A DNA stretch of 64,000 bases, taken from Sulfuricella sp. GTDB taxonomy: Bacteria > Pseudomonadota > Gammaproteobacteria > Burkholderiales > Sulfuricellaceae. Within the stretch, counting starts at the first letter, position 1, and each line of letters starts with the position of its first letter. The position numbers and the translations under genes are program-made. The DNA is taken from contig JAGXQV010000145.1 in NCBI GenBank assembly GCA_018336195.1, positions 68,776 to 132,775 on the forward strand, given 5' to 3'. Under the pieces are notes generated by a model. The model was not told the origin of the DNA, did not search any database, and worked only from the letters and a program-made list of their open reading frames with translations. Of this stretch, positions 9,008-19,048 are shown in pieces.

Positions 9008-10195
9008 TTACAAACAGCGCGCCAACATTTCCCCCACTTCCTCGTCATTCAATATCAGCGGGTTGGTTTTCATGCTGTTGCCCCGGCAGCGGGCGATCAG
9101 GTCGGGGAAGTCGCGCTCCTGCACGCCGTAGGCGGCAAGGCGGGGAATGGCGAGGCGCTTGGTCCATTCTTCCAGCACCATCACCAGGAAGCGCCGCGAT
9201 TCGCCGTTGTCCATGCGCCCCGAGCCGCGCATCAGGCGGCCGACTTCGGCGTATTTCAAGAGGGCCGGACTGTCCGGCTGGCGCTGTTCCAGGGCACGGA
9301 TGTTGATGTCGGTGGCGACCGCCACGGTGGCGCCGCAGGCGACGCCATGGGGAATCGGAAAAAAGGCGCCGAGCGGCGCGGCCAAGCCATGCACCACGCC
9401 CAGGCCAACTTGCGCGAGGGTGATGCCGGACAGCAAGGCGGCATAGGCCATAGCGGCGCGACCTTCGGCGGCCTTGGCGGTGGCACCGTGCCAATCGAGC
9501 AGTCCGTCGCGCACGTAGTTCAGGCCGCTCAGGGCAAGTGCATCGGTAAACGGATTGGCGCGGCTGGAAACGTAGGATTCGAGCAACTGGGTGAGCGCGT
9601 CCATGCCGTTGGCGGCGATCAGGTCGGGCGGGCAAGCGGCAAGCAGGTCGGGATCGATCAGCGCGTATTTCGCCACCAGCAGGTCGTGGCGAAAGGATTT
9701 CTTGAAGCCGTCCGGTCCGTGGATACTGAGGACCGCGTTCTTGGTGGCTTCCGAGCCGGTTCCGGCGGTGGTCGGCACCGCGATGAAGGGCAGCGAAGGG
9801 CCATGGTAAGGCTTTTCCGGGCCGACGCCTTCGAGGTGTTCCATCACCGAATTGCCGTGGGGAAGCAGCCCGGCAATGGCCTTGGCGGCATCCAGCGCGC
9901 TGCCGCCGCCGATCCCCACCACCATCTCGATGCCGGCATGACGGTACATGCGCACCGCTTGATCGACCATCTGCGGCGAGGGTTCGCCCTGCACCACCAT
10001 GTCTTCCCAAGTGATTCCCCGCCCTTTCATGGCGTCGAGCAGCCCTTGCCAATGTAGCGAGGCGCGGAAGGAGCGGGCACCGGTGACGATCAACACGCGC
10101 TTGCCGAAAGACTGCATCAATTCGGGAAGTTGCCTGAAGCACCCCGCGCCGAACAGAATACGCGGCAGGGCGGAAATGGCGAAGGGGGCGATCAT
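9008..10195 (-). CDS. Iron-containing alcohol dehydrogenase
   Basis: A 395-residue group III (iron-dependent) alcohol dehydrogenase. ATG 10195 follows GGAGAA and is preferred to a TTG at 10210. The NAD(P)-binding loop GIGGGSALDAAKAIA and the segment PTTAGTGSEAT are present. The metal ligands are expected in D..HGLAAPLGAFFPIPHGVACG, which has the family's two histidines. It starts 5 bases from the end of yjbQ, implying co-transcription and probably translational coupling. The substrate, an alcohol/aldehyde or 1,3-propanediol type, is not defined by the sequence. Confidence 0.88.
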   Translation of the reverse strand: MIAPFAISALPRILFGAGCFRQLPELMQSFGKRVLIVTGARSFRASLHWQGLLDAMKGRGITWEDMVVQGEPSPQMVDQAVRMYRHAGIEMVVGIGGGSALDAAKAIAGLLPHGNSVMEHLEGVGPEKPYHGPSLPFIAVPTTAGTGSEATKNAVLSIHGPDGFKKSFRHDLLVAKYALIDPDLLAACPPDLIAANGMDALTQLLESYVSSRANPFTDALALSGLNYVRDGLLDWHGATAKAAEGRAAMAYAALLSGITLAQVGLGVVHGLAAPLGAFFPIPHGVACGATVAVATDINIRALEQRQPDSPALLKYAEVGRLMRGSGRMDNGESRRFLVMVLEEWTKRLAIPRLAAYGVQERDFPDLIARCRGNSMKTNPLILNDEEVGEMLARCL

Positions 10196-10199
10196 CGGG

Positions 10200-10619
10200 T
10201 CATTCTCCAATCAGGTGCAGCAGGACGGTGCGGTGTCCGGGACGCTGCTTGTATTCGTAAAGGTAGATGCCTTGCCAGTGGCCGAGGGCCGGCACCCCGT
10301 TGCGCACCGGGATGCCCAGCGAGGTAGGGGTCAGCGCGGCGCGGACATGGGCAGGCATGTCGTCGGCGCCTTCCTGGTCATGCTGGAACAGCGGCGAACC
10401 GTCCGGCACCAGCCGGGAAAAAAAGCGCTCCAAGTCGTGCTGCACGGTGGGGTCGGCATTTTCCTGGATGAGCAACCCCGCCGAAGTATGCTGGATGAAG
10501 AGGGTCAGCAATCCGTCCTGGATGCCGCTCTTGCCCACCCACAGTCGCACCTGGTCGGTGATGTCGTGCATCCCCCGCCCGTGGGTGGCGATATGCAGGG
10601 AGTGGTGGTATTGGCGCAT
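10200..10619 (-). CDS. YjbQ family protein (UPF0047)
   Basis: A 139-residue single-domain protein with the YjbQ signature: TLFIQHTSAGLLIQENADPTV, then HDQEGADDMPAHVRAAL and LGHWQGIYLYEYK. Members have weak thiamine phosphate synthase activity and form compact trimers; the physiological role is debated. First gene of a two-gene unit with the iron alcohol dehydrogenase. Confidence 0.9.
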   Translation of the reverse strand: MRQYHHSLHIATHGRGMHDITDQVRLWVGKSGIQDGLLTLFIQHTSAGLLIQENADPTVQHDLERFFSRLVPDGSPLFQHDQEGADDMPAHVRAALTPTSLGIPVRNGVPALGHWQGIYLYEYKQRPGHRTVLLHLIGE

Positions 10620-10690
10620 GGCATGTCCTCACCGGGTTTTACGACGTTGCGATTTCCTCGCCGGCATAACCTGATTGCAAATGCGGCGAC

Positions 10691-12331
10691 TCAAAACTCG
10701 GCGTTCTTGTTGAAGAAATCAAAACAGGTTTTCAGGTAACGACGTTGAGTCTCGTCGAGACCGACGAACTCCACGCCGCACAGGGTCGTGCCGTCTTCGT
10801 TGCGCTGCCAGGCCACTTTGCCGGACAGATTGACCGGGCTTTGATTGCGGTATTGTTCGACGTCCTCCTGGGGCAGGAAAATCCCTAGATTGAGGCTCTG
10901 CCCCGCCGCCAGCGGCGTGCTGACCGTCACCCGCATGCCGGTCATGCTGAAATCCTTGGTCACCCCTTCCATCTGGCGCTCGCCCTGCCCGATCTTGACC
11001 AGCAGGTTGCTCTGGGCGCGCGGATAGCGGCGCTTCTCGTGCTGGGCCGGCTCGATGGTCATGGCGTTGTCAAAGGAGAAGCCGGCCATCAACTCAGTCA
11101 TCTTGCGCGTCACGTAATACAGGCTATCGCCAATGGCGGCAGTGGTTTCGACCTTGGCGGAGCTTTCGTTGAGCGTGGCGAAGAGCTTTTCCAGGGTATC
11201 GCCAAGCATTTCCAGGTTGTCCAGTTGCAGCTTGCTGGCCTGGGAAATTTCCCGGCTGGCTTCGGCGGTTTCAGCGACTTGCGACACCATGGACTGGATG
11301 ACCTTGGCGGTTTCTCCCGCCACTTCCTGGTTGGCATGCACTTTTTCCACCACAACGTTCATGGCGTCCGTCACCTGGGTCACCTTGCCGGTGAGTTGCT
11401 CGATAATCGCCGAGACTTCCGTGGCCGAACTATTGGTTTTTTCCGCCAGTTTGCGGACTTCGTCCGCCACCACCGCGAAACCGCGCCCCGCCTCGCCGGC
11501 GCGCGCCGCTTCGATGGCCGCGTTGAGGGCAAGCAGGTTGGTCTGCCCGGCAATGGTCTTGATGGTATCGATGATGTTGTGGATCTGGTCGGCAGCCTGC
11601 GCCAACTCGGAGATTTCCTCGGCAGCGCGATTCACTTCATGCGCGGTCTGCTCCATCTCGTCAATGTTGCGGTTCACCGTCTTGATGCCTTCGCCCGCGT
11701 GTTCCTCGGTCTGGCGGGCGCGCTCGGTGGCGGCCAGCGCCGACTCCTGCACCGTGCTGGAAATCTTGTGCAGTTCCAGGGTGGCTTGGTTCACCGCTTC
11801 GGAGCGGCTTTCCTCCTTCTTGCTCACCTCGGCGATTTCGTGGGAAATTTTGGAAATCTGGTAGGCAGATTGGCCCATGTGCTTTCCGCTTTCATCGATC
11901 TCTCGCATGATCTGGTTGAGCTTGGCCAGCACGTCGTTGAAGCTTTTCTCAAGGATGCCGATTTCATCGCGCGACTTGTTTTCCACGCCCTTGGTCAAAT
12001 CGCCGGCCTCGACCGCCTTCAACGATTGGCACAACGACTGGATGGGCCTGACGAAGGTGTTCGCCAGCACCCCGATAATCATGAACTGGACGACGAATTC
12101 GATACCGGATTCCCAGAATGAATTGAAGATATAGGCCGAATGGTTGGCGGCAAGCTGATCGACCACCTGTTTCGCCACCCCGTTGGCGCGGCTGATTTCG
12201 ACCATCTGGTTGAGTTCATGGGAGGCCAGCATCCGGTTGTAGATGGTGGTAATCATGGTGACCATGAAGAAGCCCAATTGCAGCTTCCAGCGGATGCTCA
12301 GCGATGACAATTTTTCAGAGAAAGAGGACAT
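10691..12331 (-). CDS. Methyl-accepting chemotaxis protein with C-terminal PilZ domain
   Basis: A 546-residue chemoreceptor. ATG 12331 ([11 protein letters not shown]) is preferred over an open extension upstream. Two hydrophobic helices flank a very short periplasmic loop (about 20-100), then HAMP ([22 protein letters not shown]). A long signalling coiled coil includes the hairpin tip [34 protein letters not shown]. After the receptor core a PilZ domain follows ([16 protein letters not shown].. DFSMTGMRV), where RRYPR and the D/NxSxxG segment are c-di-GMP ligands. So motility control here can read c-di-GMP directly at the receptor. The very small periplasmic part suggests sensing in the membrane or cytosol. 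Confidence 0.92.
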   Translation of the reverse strand: MSSFSEKLSSLSIRWKLQLGFFMVTMITTIYNRMLASHELNQMVEISRANGVAKQVVDQLAANHSAYIFNSFWESGIEFVVQFMIIGVLANTFVRPIQSLCQSLKAVEAGDLTKGVENKSRDEIGILEKSFNDVLAKLNQIMREIDESGKHMGQSAYQISKISHEIAEVSKKEESRSEAVNQATLELHKISSTVQESALAATERARQTEEHAGEGIKTVNRNIDEMEQTAHEVNRAAEEISELAQAADQIHNIIDTIKTIAGQTNLLALNAAIEAARAGEAGRGFAVVADEVRKLAEKTNSSATEVSAIIEQLTGKVTQVTDAMNVVVEKVHANQEVAGETAKVIQSMVSQVAETAEASREISQASKLQLDNLEMLGDTLEKLFATLNESSAKVETTAAIGDSLYYVTRKMTELMAGFSFDNAMTIEPAQHEKRRYPRAQSNLLVKIGQGERQMEGVTKDFSMTGMRVTVSTPLAAGQSLNLGIFLPQEDVEQYRNQSPVNLSGKVAWQRNEDGTTLCGVEFVGLDETQRRYLKTCFDFFNKNAEF

Positions 12332-12642
12332 GGTAGTTCCCGGTTCGAGAAGCGGACTTGCCGATTCAGCAAGAAATTTGAGAGGCGCCAAGACGCGCCC
12401 GCCAAGGATTTTACCTTATCCAGGCAAAAGATTGTCCGCTCGACATGAATGCGATATCTTGGCATTGCGGCATACAAAAAAATCGTCGTTGACTAATTAG
12501 GATATTAGGATATATTAATATTATAAAAGTCATGATTCATTCGCCGGTGACAAGGTCAACCTTTAAATCCGGATTTGCGGTTGCGACACTTTCACGCTCC
12601 AACCAACTTCCAAAGATCCAACCAAACATGCGGAGGTAAAAA
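12332..12642. other. Intergenic region between divergent genes
   Basis: A 311-base gap between the chemoreceptor (leftward) and the DUF302 gene (rightward). The middle part (12470-12550) is very AT-rich and contains a good sigma-70-like promoter facing right. No gene is seen. Confidence 0.6.
12489..12516 (+). promoter_or_regulatory. Putative sigma-70 promoter for the DUF302 gene
   Basis: TTGACT at 12489-12494, 16-base spacer, TATATT at 12511-12516. Both boxes match the consensus at five of six places, and they lie in an AT-rich stretch about 125 bases before the start codon. Prediction by eye only. Confidence 0.45.
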
Positions 12643-13188
12643 ATGTTAAAGCTCGTAGGCGGTTTCGTAGGCGGAATGGTCTTTGTCGGCATTCTGGCGT
12701 ACAACATGATGAGCGGTCTGATGTTCCGGGAAATCCCCAGCCCCTTCGGCGTCGAGGAAACCGTGGCCCGCATCCAGCAAAACATTCAAAACGTCGGCAA
12801 CGGCTGGAGCTTGTCCGGCCTGCGCAATCCGGCCAAAGCGGTCGAGGCCGACGGCGGCAACGTACTGCCGGTGATGATGGTCGAGGCGTGCAGCACCAAG
12901 TATTCCGGCCCGATCCTCAAGGACGACACGGTACGTTTCCTCTCCATCCTGATGCCCTGCAAGGTGACCGTGTACAAGAAGAACGACGGCAAAACCTACA
13001 TCGGCATGATGAACGCCGGCCTGATGGGCAAGATGTTCGGCCCGCTGGTCGGTGAAATCATGGGGCACGTCGCCGAGGATCAAGCCAAATTCGTGATCTT
13101 CGACCCAACCAAACCGGCACCTCCGCTAATCAAACCGGCACCTCCGGGCGCCGGCGGGGCCGGCGGTGCGGCAGCAGGTGGTTGCTAG
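12643..13188 (+). CDS. DUF302 domain protein, membrane-anchored
   Basis: A 181-residue protein with one N-terminal hydrophobic segment (about 4-24) that probably anchors it in the inner membrane. The start follows CGGAGG. The middle part has the DUF302 pattern: MVEACSTKYSGPILKDD, FLSILMPCKVTVY and GKTYIGMMNAGLM. The tail is rich in Pro/Gly/Ala and ends in Cys. DUF302 proteins are common next to sulfur-oxidation and respiratory genes; no enzymatic role is established. It precedes the octaheme cytochrome by 91 bases on the same strand, suggesting a shared role or transcript. Confidence 0.78.
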   Translation: MLKLVGGFVGGMVFVGILAYNMMSGLMFREIPSPFGVEETVARIQQNIQNVGNGWSLSGLRNPAKAVEADGGNVLPVMMVEACSTKYSGPILKDDTVRFLSILMPCKVTVYKKNDGKTYIGMMNAGLMGKMFGPLVGEIMGHVAEDQAKFVIFDPTKPAPPLIKPAPPGAGGAGGAAAGGC

Positions 13189-13279
13189 TCCACGATTCAG
13201 GCAGGGACAGGCAAACGCTTCCCTGTCGAAAATTTAACGAAATACCTGACAACCAGGCCAAATAACATTGGGGGTCGAC

Positions 13280-14932
13280 ATGTTTACCAAACCACGAAGA
13301 ATGCTCTGGGCACTCCTGCTCGGCGGCGTGATGACGGCGGCAACAGCAGTCGCCAACACGTCGCCCGCAGCACCGCAGGCAAGCACGCCGCAAGCGGCTC
13401 CGCTTGCCGCGCCCAAGCCGAAAACCAACAGCACCGCGGATCACTCGAAATTCAAGGAGCTTGAACGCGCTTTCAAAACCGGGCCGGAAGTCACCGAAGC
13501 CTGCCTGGTTTGCCACAACGAAGCCGCCAAGCAGGTGCAACATACCAAGCACTGGACCTGGGAGTCGGTCGACCCCAAGAGCGGGCAGAAACGCGGCAAG
13601 AAAAACATCATCAACAACTACTGCACCAACCCCACCTCGAACGAGAAGGACTGCATGGCCTGCCATGCCGGGTACGGATGGAAAGACAGCAGCTTCGACT
13701 TCTCGGTCGAGAAGAACGTAGACTGCCTGATCTGCCACGACACCACCGGCACCTACCGCAAACTGCCTGGCTATGCCGGCCATCCGGTTTATGAGCGTAC
13801 CGAGTTTCCGCCCAAATCCGGAAAAATCGTCGAAGCGGTCGATCTGAAGAAAGTCGCGCAGAGCATCGGCAAGCCCAGTCGCACCAACTGCGGCTCCTGC
13901 CATTTCTTCGGCGGCGGCGCCAACGGGGCGAAGCACGGCGACCTCGACAGTTCGTTGCAACATCCCAACAAATACCTGGATGTGCACATGGACGAGAAAG
14001 GCCTCAACTTCAGTTGCGCGACCTGCCACTCCACCTCCAGCCATCAGGTATCTGGCAGTCGCTACAATCTGGCGGCGGCGCCCAAAGGACCGGCGCACGT
14101 GCGCGGCAAGGAAGACACGGCCAATCCCGCCTCCTGCCAATCCTGCCACGGCAACAAGCCGCATCCGGAAAAAATGGCGAAGCTCAACGAGCACACCGAG
14201 AAGATTGCCTGCCAGACCTGCCACATCCCGGAATTCGCCCGCAACGACATCGGTACCGAGTTGAGCTGGGATTGGTCGACCGCCACAGTGATGGGGGCGG
14301 ACGGCAAGCCGTTCGTAACCAAGGACAGTGCCGGACGGCGCGCTTTCGACTCCAAAAAGGGCACCTGGGTCTGGAGTTCCCATATCATTCCCGAGTATCG
14401 CTGGTTCAATGGCGTCTCCACCTACAAGGTGATCGGCGACAAGATCGACCCGAGCAAGACCGTGCAGATCAACGAAATGGGCGGTGGCCCCAACGATCCC
14501 GAATCGCGCATCTGGCCGACCAATGTTCACCGCGGTAAACAGCCCTATGACAAGGTGAACAACTATCTCACCGTGCAACACACCGGCGGCGAAGATGATA
14601 CCGCGCTGTGGCACAACTACGATTGGCAGAAGGCAATTGTCACCGGGATGAAGGCCAGCGGGCTGCCTTACAGCGGCCAGTACGGCTTCGTCAGCACCGA
14701 GCAAGCCTGGCCGATTACCCACATGGTCGCCCCCAAGGCCGATGCACTAAGCTGTGCCCAGTGCCACAGCAAGGACGGACGCCTGAAAGACATCAAGGGC
14801 ATCTACATGCCGAGCCGCGGCGATCAGAACAAACTGCTCGACCTGGGCGGCTGGGTACTCGCCCTCCTCACCCTACTCGGCGTGCTCGCCCATGGCGCTG
14901 GCCGAATCTACATGAGCAAGAGGAAAGGATAG
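13280..14932 (+). CDS. Octaheme c-type cytochrome, tetrathionate reductase (OTR) family
   Basis: A 550-residue multiheme cytochrome. ATG 13280 follows GGGGG; the TTG at 13268 is rejected. An N-terminal Sec signal (LWALLLGGVMTAATAVANT) sends it to the periplasm. I count exactly eight CXXCH sites: CLVCH, CMACH, CLICH, CGSCH, CATCH, CQSCH, CQTCH and CAQCH. The NCGSCHFFGGG region and downstream KHGDLD match the OTR family, members of which can reduce tetrathionate, nitrite and hydroxylamine in vitro. A C-terminal hydrophobic helix (LGGWVLALLTLLGVLAHGAG) with a basic end should tether it to the inner membrane, unlike the soluble Shewanella enzyme. The cytochrome b gene starts four bases after its stop. 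The physiological substrate is not shown. Confidence 0.88.
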   Translation: MFTKPRRMLWALLLGGVMTAATAVANTSPAAPQASTPQAAPLAAPKPKTNSTADHSKFKELERAFKTGPEVTEACLVCHNEAAKQVQHTKHWTWESVDPKSGQKRGKKNIINNYCTNPTSNEKDCMACHAGYGWKDSSFDFSVEKNVDCLICHDTTGTYRKLPGYAGHPVYERTEFPPKSGKIVEAVDLKKVAQSIGKPSRTNCGSCHFFGGGANGAKHGDLDSSLQHPNKYLDVHMDEKGLNFSCATCHSTSSHQVSGSRYNLAAAPKGPAHVRGKEDTANPASCQSCHGNKPHPEKMAKLNEHTEKIACQTCHIPEFARNDIGTELSWDWSTATVMGADGKPFVTKDSAGRRAFDSKKGTWVWSSHIIPEYRWFNGVSTYKVIGDKIDPSKTVQINEMGGGPNDPESRIWPTNVHRGKQPYDKVNNYLTVQHTGGEDDTALWHNYDWQKAIVTGMKASGLPYSGQYGFVSTEQAWPITHMVAPKADALSCAQCHSKDGRLKDIKGIYMPSRGDQNKLLDLGGWVLALLTLLGVLAHGAGRIYMSKRKG

Positions 14933-14936
14933 GATC

Positions 14937-15536
14937 ATGTCCGAAAAAATCTATGTCTTCAAAAAGTTCGAGCGGTTCTGGCACTGGTCGCAGGCCTCGC
15001 TGATCATCTTCATGCTGTTCACCGGCTTCGAAGTGCATGGCTCGTACAAATGGTTCGGCTTCGAAAAGGCCGTCTCCTACCACACCACCGCCGCCTGGAC
15101 GCTGATCGGCCTATGGGTGTTTGCGATCTTCTGGCACTTCACCACCGGCGAATGGAAGCAGTACATCCCAACCACCGATAAAGTGGTAGCGATGGTCAAG
15201 TTCTATTCGGTTGGCATCTTCGTCAACGCCCCCCACCCGTTCCGCGCCACCACCCTGCGCAAGCACAATCCGCTGCAGCGCCTCGCCTACCTCGGCGTGC
15301 TGCTGTTCATCGGGCCGCTGCTGTGGTTCTCCGGGTGGTTCTACCTGTTCTTCGGCAACTGGACCGCGTGGGGCCTGGACAAATACCTGTCCCTGGAATG
15401 GGTGGCGTTCTTTCACACCGCAGGCGCCTTCATGATGCTGATGTTCCTGATCGCCCACGTGTACCTCACCACCGCCGGTCACACCCCGACCTCGCACATC
15501 AAGGCCATGATTACCGGCTGGGAAGAAGTGGACTGA
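14937..15536 (+). CDS. Cytochrome b561-type membrane subunit (quinol partner of the octaheme cytochrome)
   Basis: A 199-residue di-heme cytochrome b of the formate dehydrogenase gamma / thiosulfate reductase b-subunit type, with four hydrophobic helices. Candidate heme ligands are His in RFWHWSQ (helix 1), SYHTTAAW, FFHTAGAF and IAHVYLTTAGH. It begins four bases after the octaheme gene, so the two form one unit: quinol oxidised in the membrane, electrons passed to periplasmic hemes (or the reverse). It is followed by a strong terminator. Confidence 0.88.
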   Translation: MSEKIYVFKKFERFWHWSQASLIIFMLFTGFEVHGSYKWFGFEKAVSYHTTAAWTLIGLWVFAIFWHFTTGEWKQYIPTTDKVVAMVKFYSVGIFVNAPHPFRATTLRKHNPLQRLAYLGVLLFIGPLLWFSGWFYLFFGNWTAWGLDKYLSLEWVAFFHTAGAFMMLMFLIAHVYLTTAGHTPTSHIKAMITGWEEVD

Positions 15537-15564
15537 ATTTTCTCCGCGTAAGGCAACAAATTCG

Positions 15565-15589
15565 GCCGGGCGATTGCCCGGCTTTTTTT
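15565..15589 (+). terminator. Rho-independent terminator after the cytochrome genes
   Basis: Stem GCCGGGC / GCCCGGC with GATT loop, then seven T residues (15583-15589). It ends the DUF302-octaheme-cytochrome b unit. Confidence 0.93.
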
Positions 15590-15923
15590 GGACTATCAAC
15601 CTCAAAACCTCAGTTGCAAACCACAAAGGCGCTAAGGTTACGCAAAGGAAAACAGCGGGTTGCAACGGTGGCGGGGAGGATTAACTTCTCACCCCTTAGG
15701 TGCCTGGCTCGTTACGCCATCTTTCTGATTTCTTTGCGCCTTTGCGGTTTATGAATTGCATTTTTCAGGATTAATGAACGTAAGGACAGAGGCCATGCGC
15801 AAGACGAGAAAATCGAGAATGCGGCCCTGGAACGCCGGGGCTTCTTCCAACTTGGCGTGCGCCGCGGTTCTGGAATAGCCTCGGAAGCGCCACTGCGCAA
15901 GCAACCGCTACCGACTTCCCGCC
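15590..15923. other. Intergenic region with a repeat and a possible gene remnant
   Basis: Contains the palindromic repeat above and, from about 15780 to 15920 on the plus strand, an open frame with no usable start that reads DEKIENAALERRGFFQLGVRRG. RRGFFQLGV looks like a twin-arginine motif. It runs into the antisense end of the hybrid kinase gene. It may be the decayed start of a Tat-exported protein; no complete gene is present. Confidence 0.3.
15612..15758. repeat. Imperfect palindromic repeat of AAACCGCAAAGGCGC type
   Basis: The left arm around 15615-15648 (TGCAAACCACAAAGGCGC..) and right arm around 15730-15758 (GCGCCTTTGCGGTTT..TGCA) pair imperfectly. A matching TTACGC / GCGTAA block lies nearer the centre. 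The whole looks like a non-coding mobile palindrome (MITE or BIME type). It lies just after the terminator, with no gene content. Confidence 0.6.
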
Positions 15924-18363
<2,440 letters not shown>

Positions 18364-18371
<8 letters not shown>

Positions 18372-18903
18372 GGATACGACGCGCCAGGCGCAATAGATTG
18401 GCGGAAAAATAAAATCCGGCGCGGCGGCCCTCCACCATGTTGATGTCGAAGCGGGTGCCGCTCTCCTGTACGGCGATTTCGATCATCCCGCCGTCCCGCA
18501 CGAAGCCCGGATAGGCACTGATGGTGAGCGTACGGCGCAAGGTGCGTTGCTCTTCCACCGCATTCCAGCGCTGCCGCGTATCGACATAGAGCGCGTGACA
18601 GTCGTCGTCCCGTCCGGTGAGGCGGACAACCACCAGTTCGCGGCCGGCCACTTTGCGACCAGCCAGTGCCGCCAGCGCTTCCGCCTGTTGTGGATCGCCG
18701 ACGGCGGTACACAAGCGTATCCGCTGAACATTGGCAATCGTTTCAGGAGGGAACTCGATGAATTTGAGGAAATTGAAAACCATTGCCGCACGCACCGCCT
18801 GCTCGTCCGGCACGTCCTGGGCGATAGCCGGCCCGCCATGACAAACCAGCGCAGCCAGCAGGAAGAAGAGTTGGGCAAAGCAGAGTTTGCCGATCATAGT
18901 CAT
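18364..18903 (-). CDS. YfiR family periplasmic protein (DUF4154)
   Basis: A 179-residue protein with a Sec signal peptide (LCFAQLFFLLAALVCHGGPAIAQ). The mature part has the YfiR/DUF4154 pattern: EQAVRAAMVFNFLKFIEFP near the start, a middle nucleotide-like fold, and SAYPGFVRDGGMIEI followed by FDINMVEGRRAGFYFSANLLRLAR. In Pseudomonas YfiR restrains a membrane diguanylate cyclase; here it lies between a TonB receptor and a hybrid kinase, so it more probably modulates that kinase's periplasmic sensor. It overlaps the kinase gene by 8 bases. Confidence 0.88.
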
Positions 18904-19048
18904 CAGAAAGGGATCACCGACTGGGCGGGAGCGGTTGCGGGCCGGAGGGAAAAGGGCGCGAAGCCCCTCCCCCGTTCCGGCAGCGTTTCCCGTTTGTACT
19001 CACAAGATGTATTGGTCGTTTCCATCAGGCACTACTTGTTCAAACCCG

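Noticed and set aside
13130..14722. 530-codon open frame antisense to the octaheme cytochrome
   Set aside because: The eight CXXCH motifs on the plus strand settle the coding strand.
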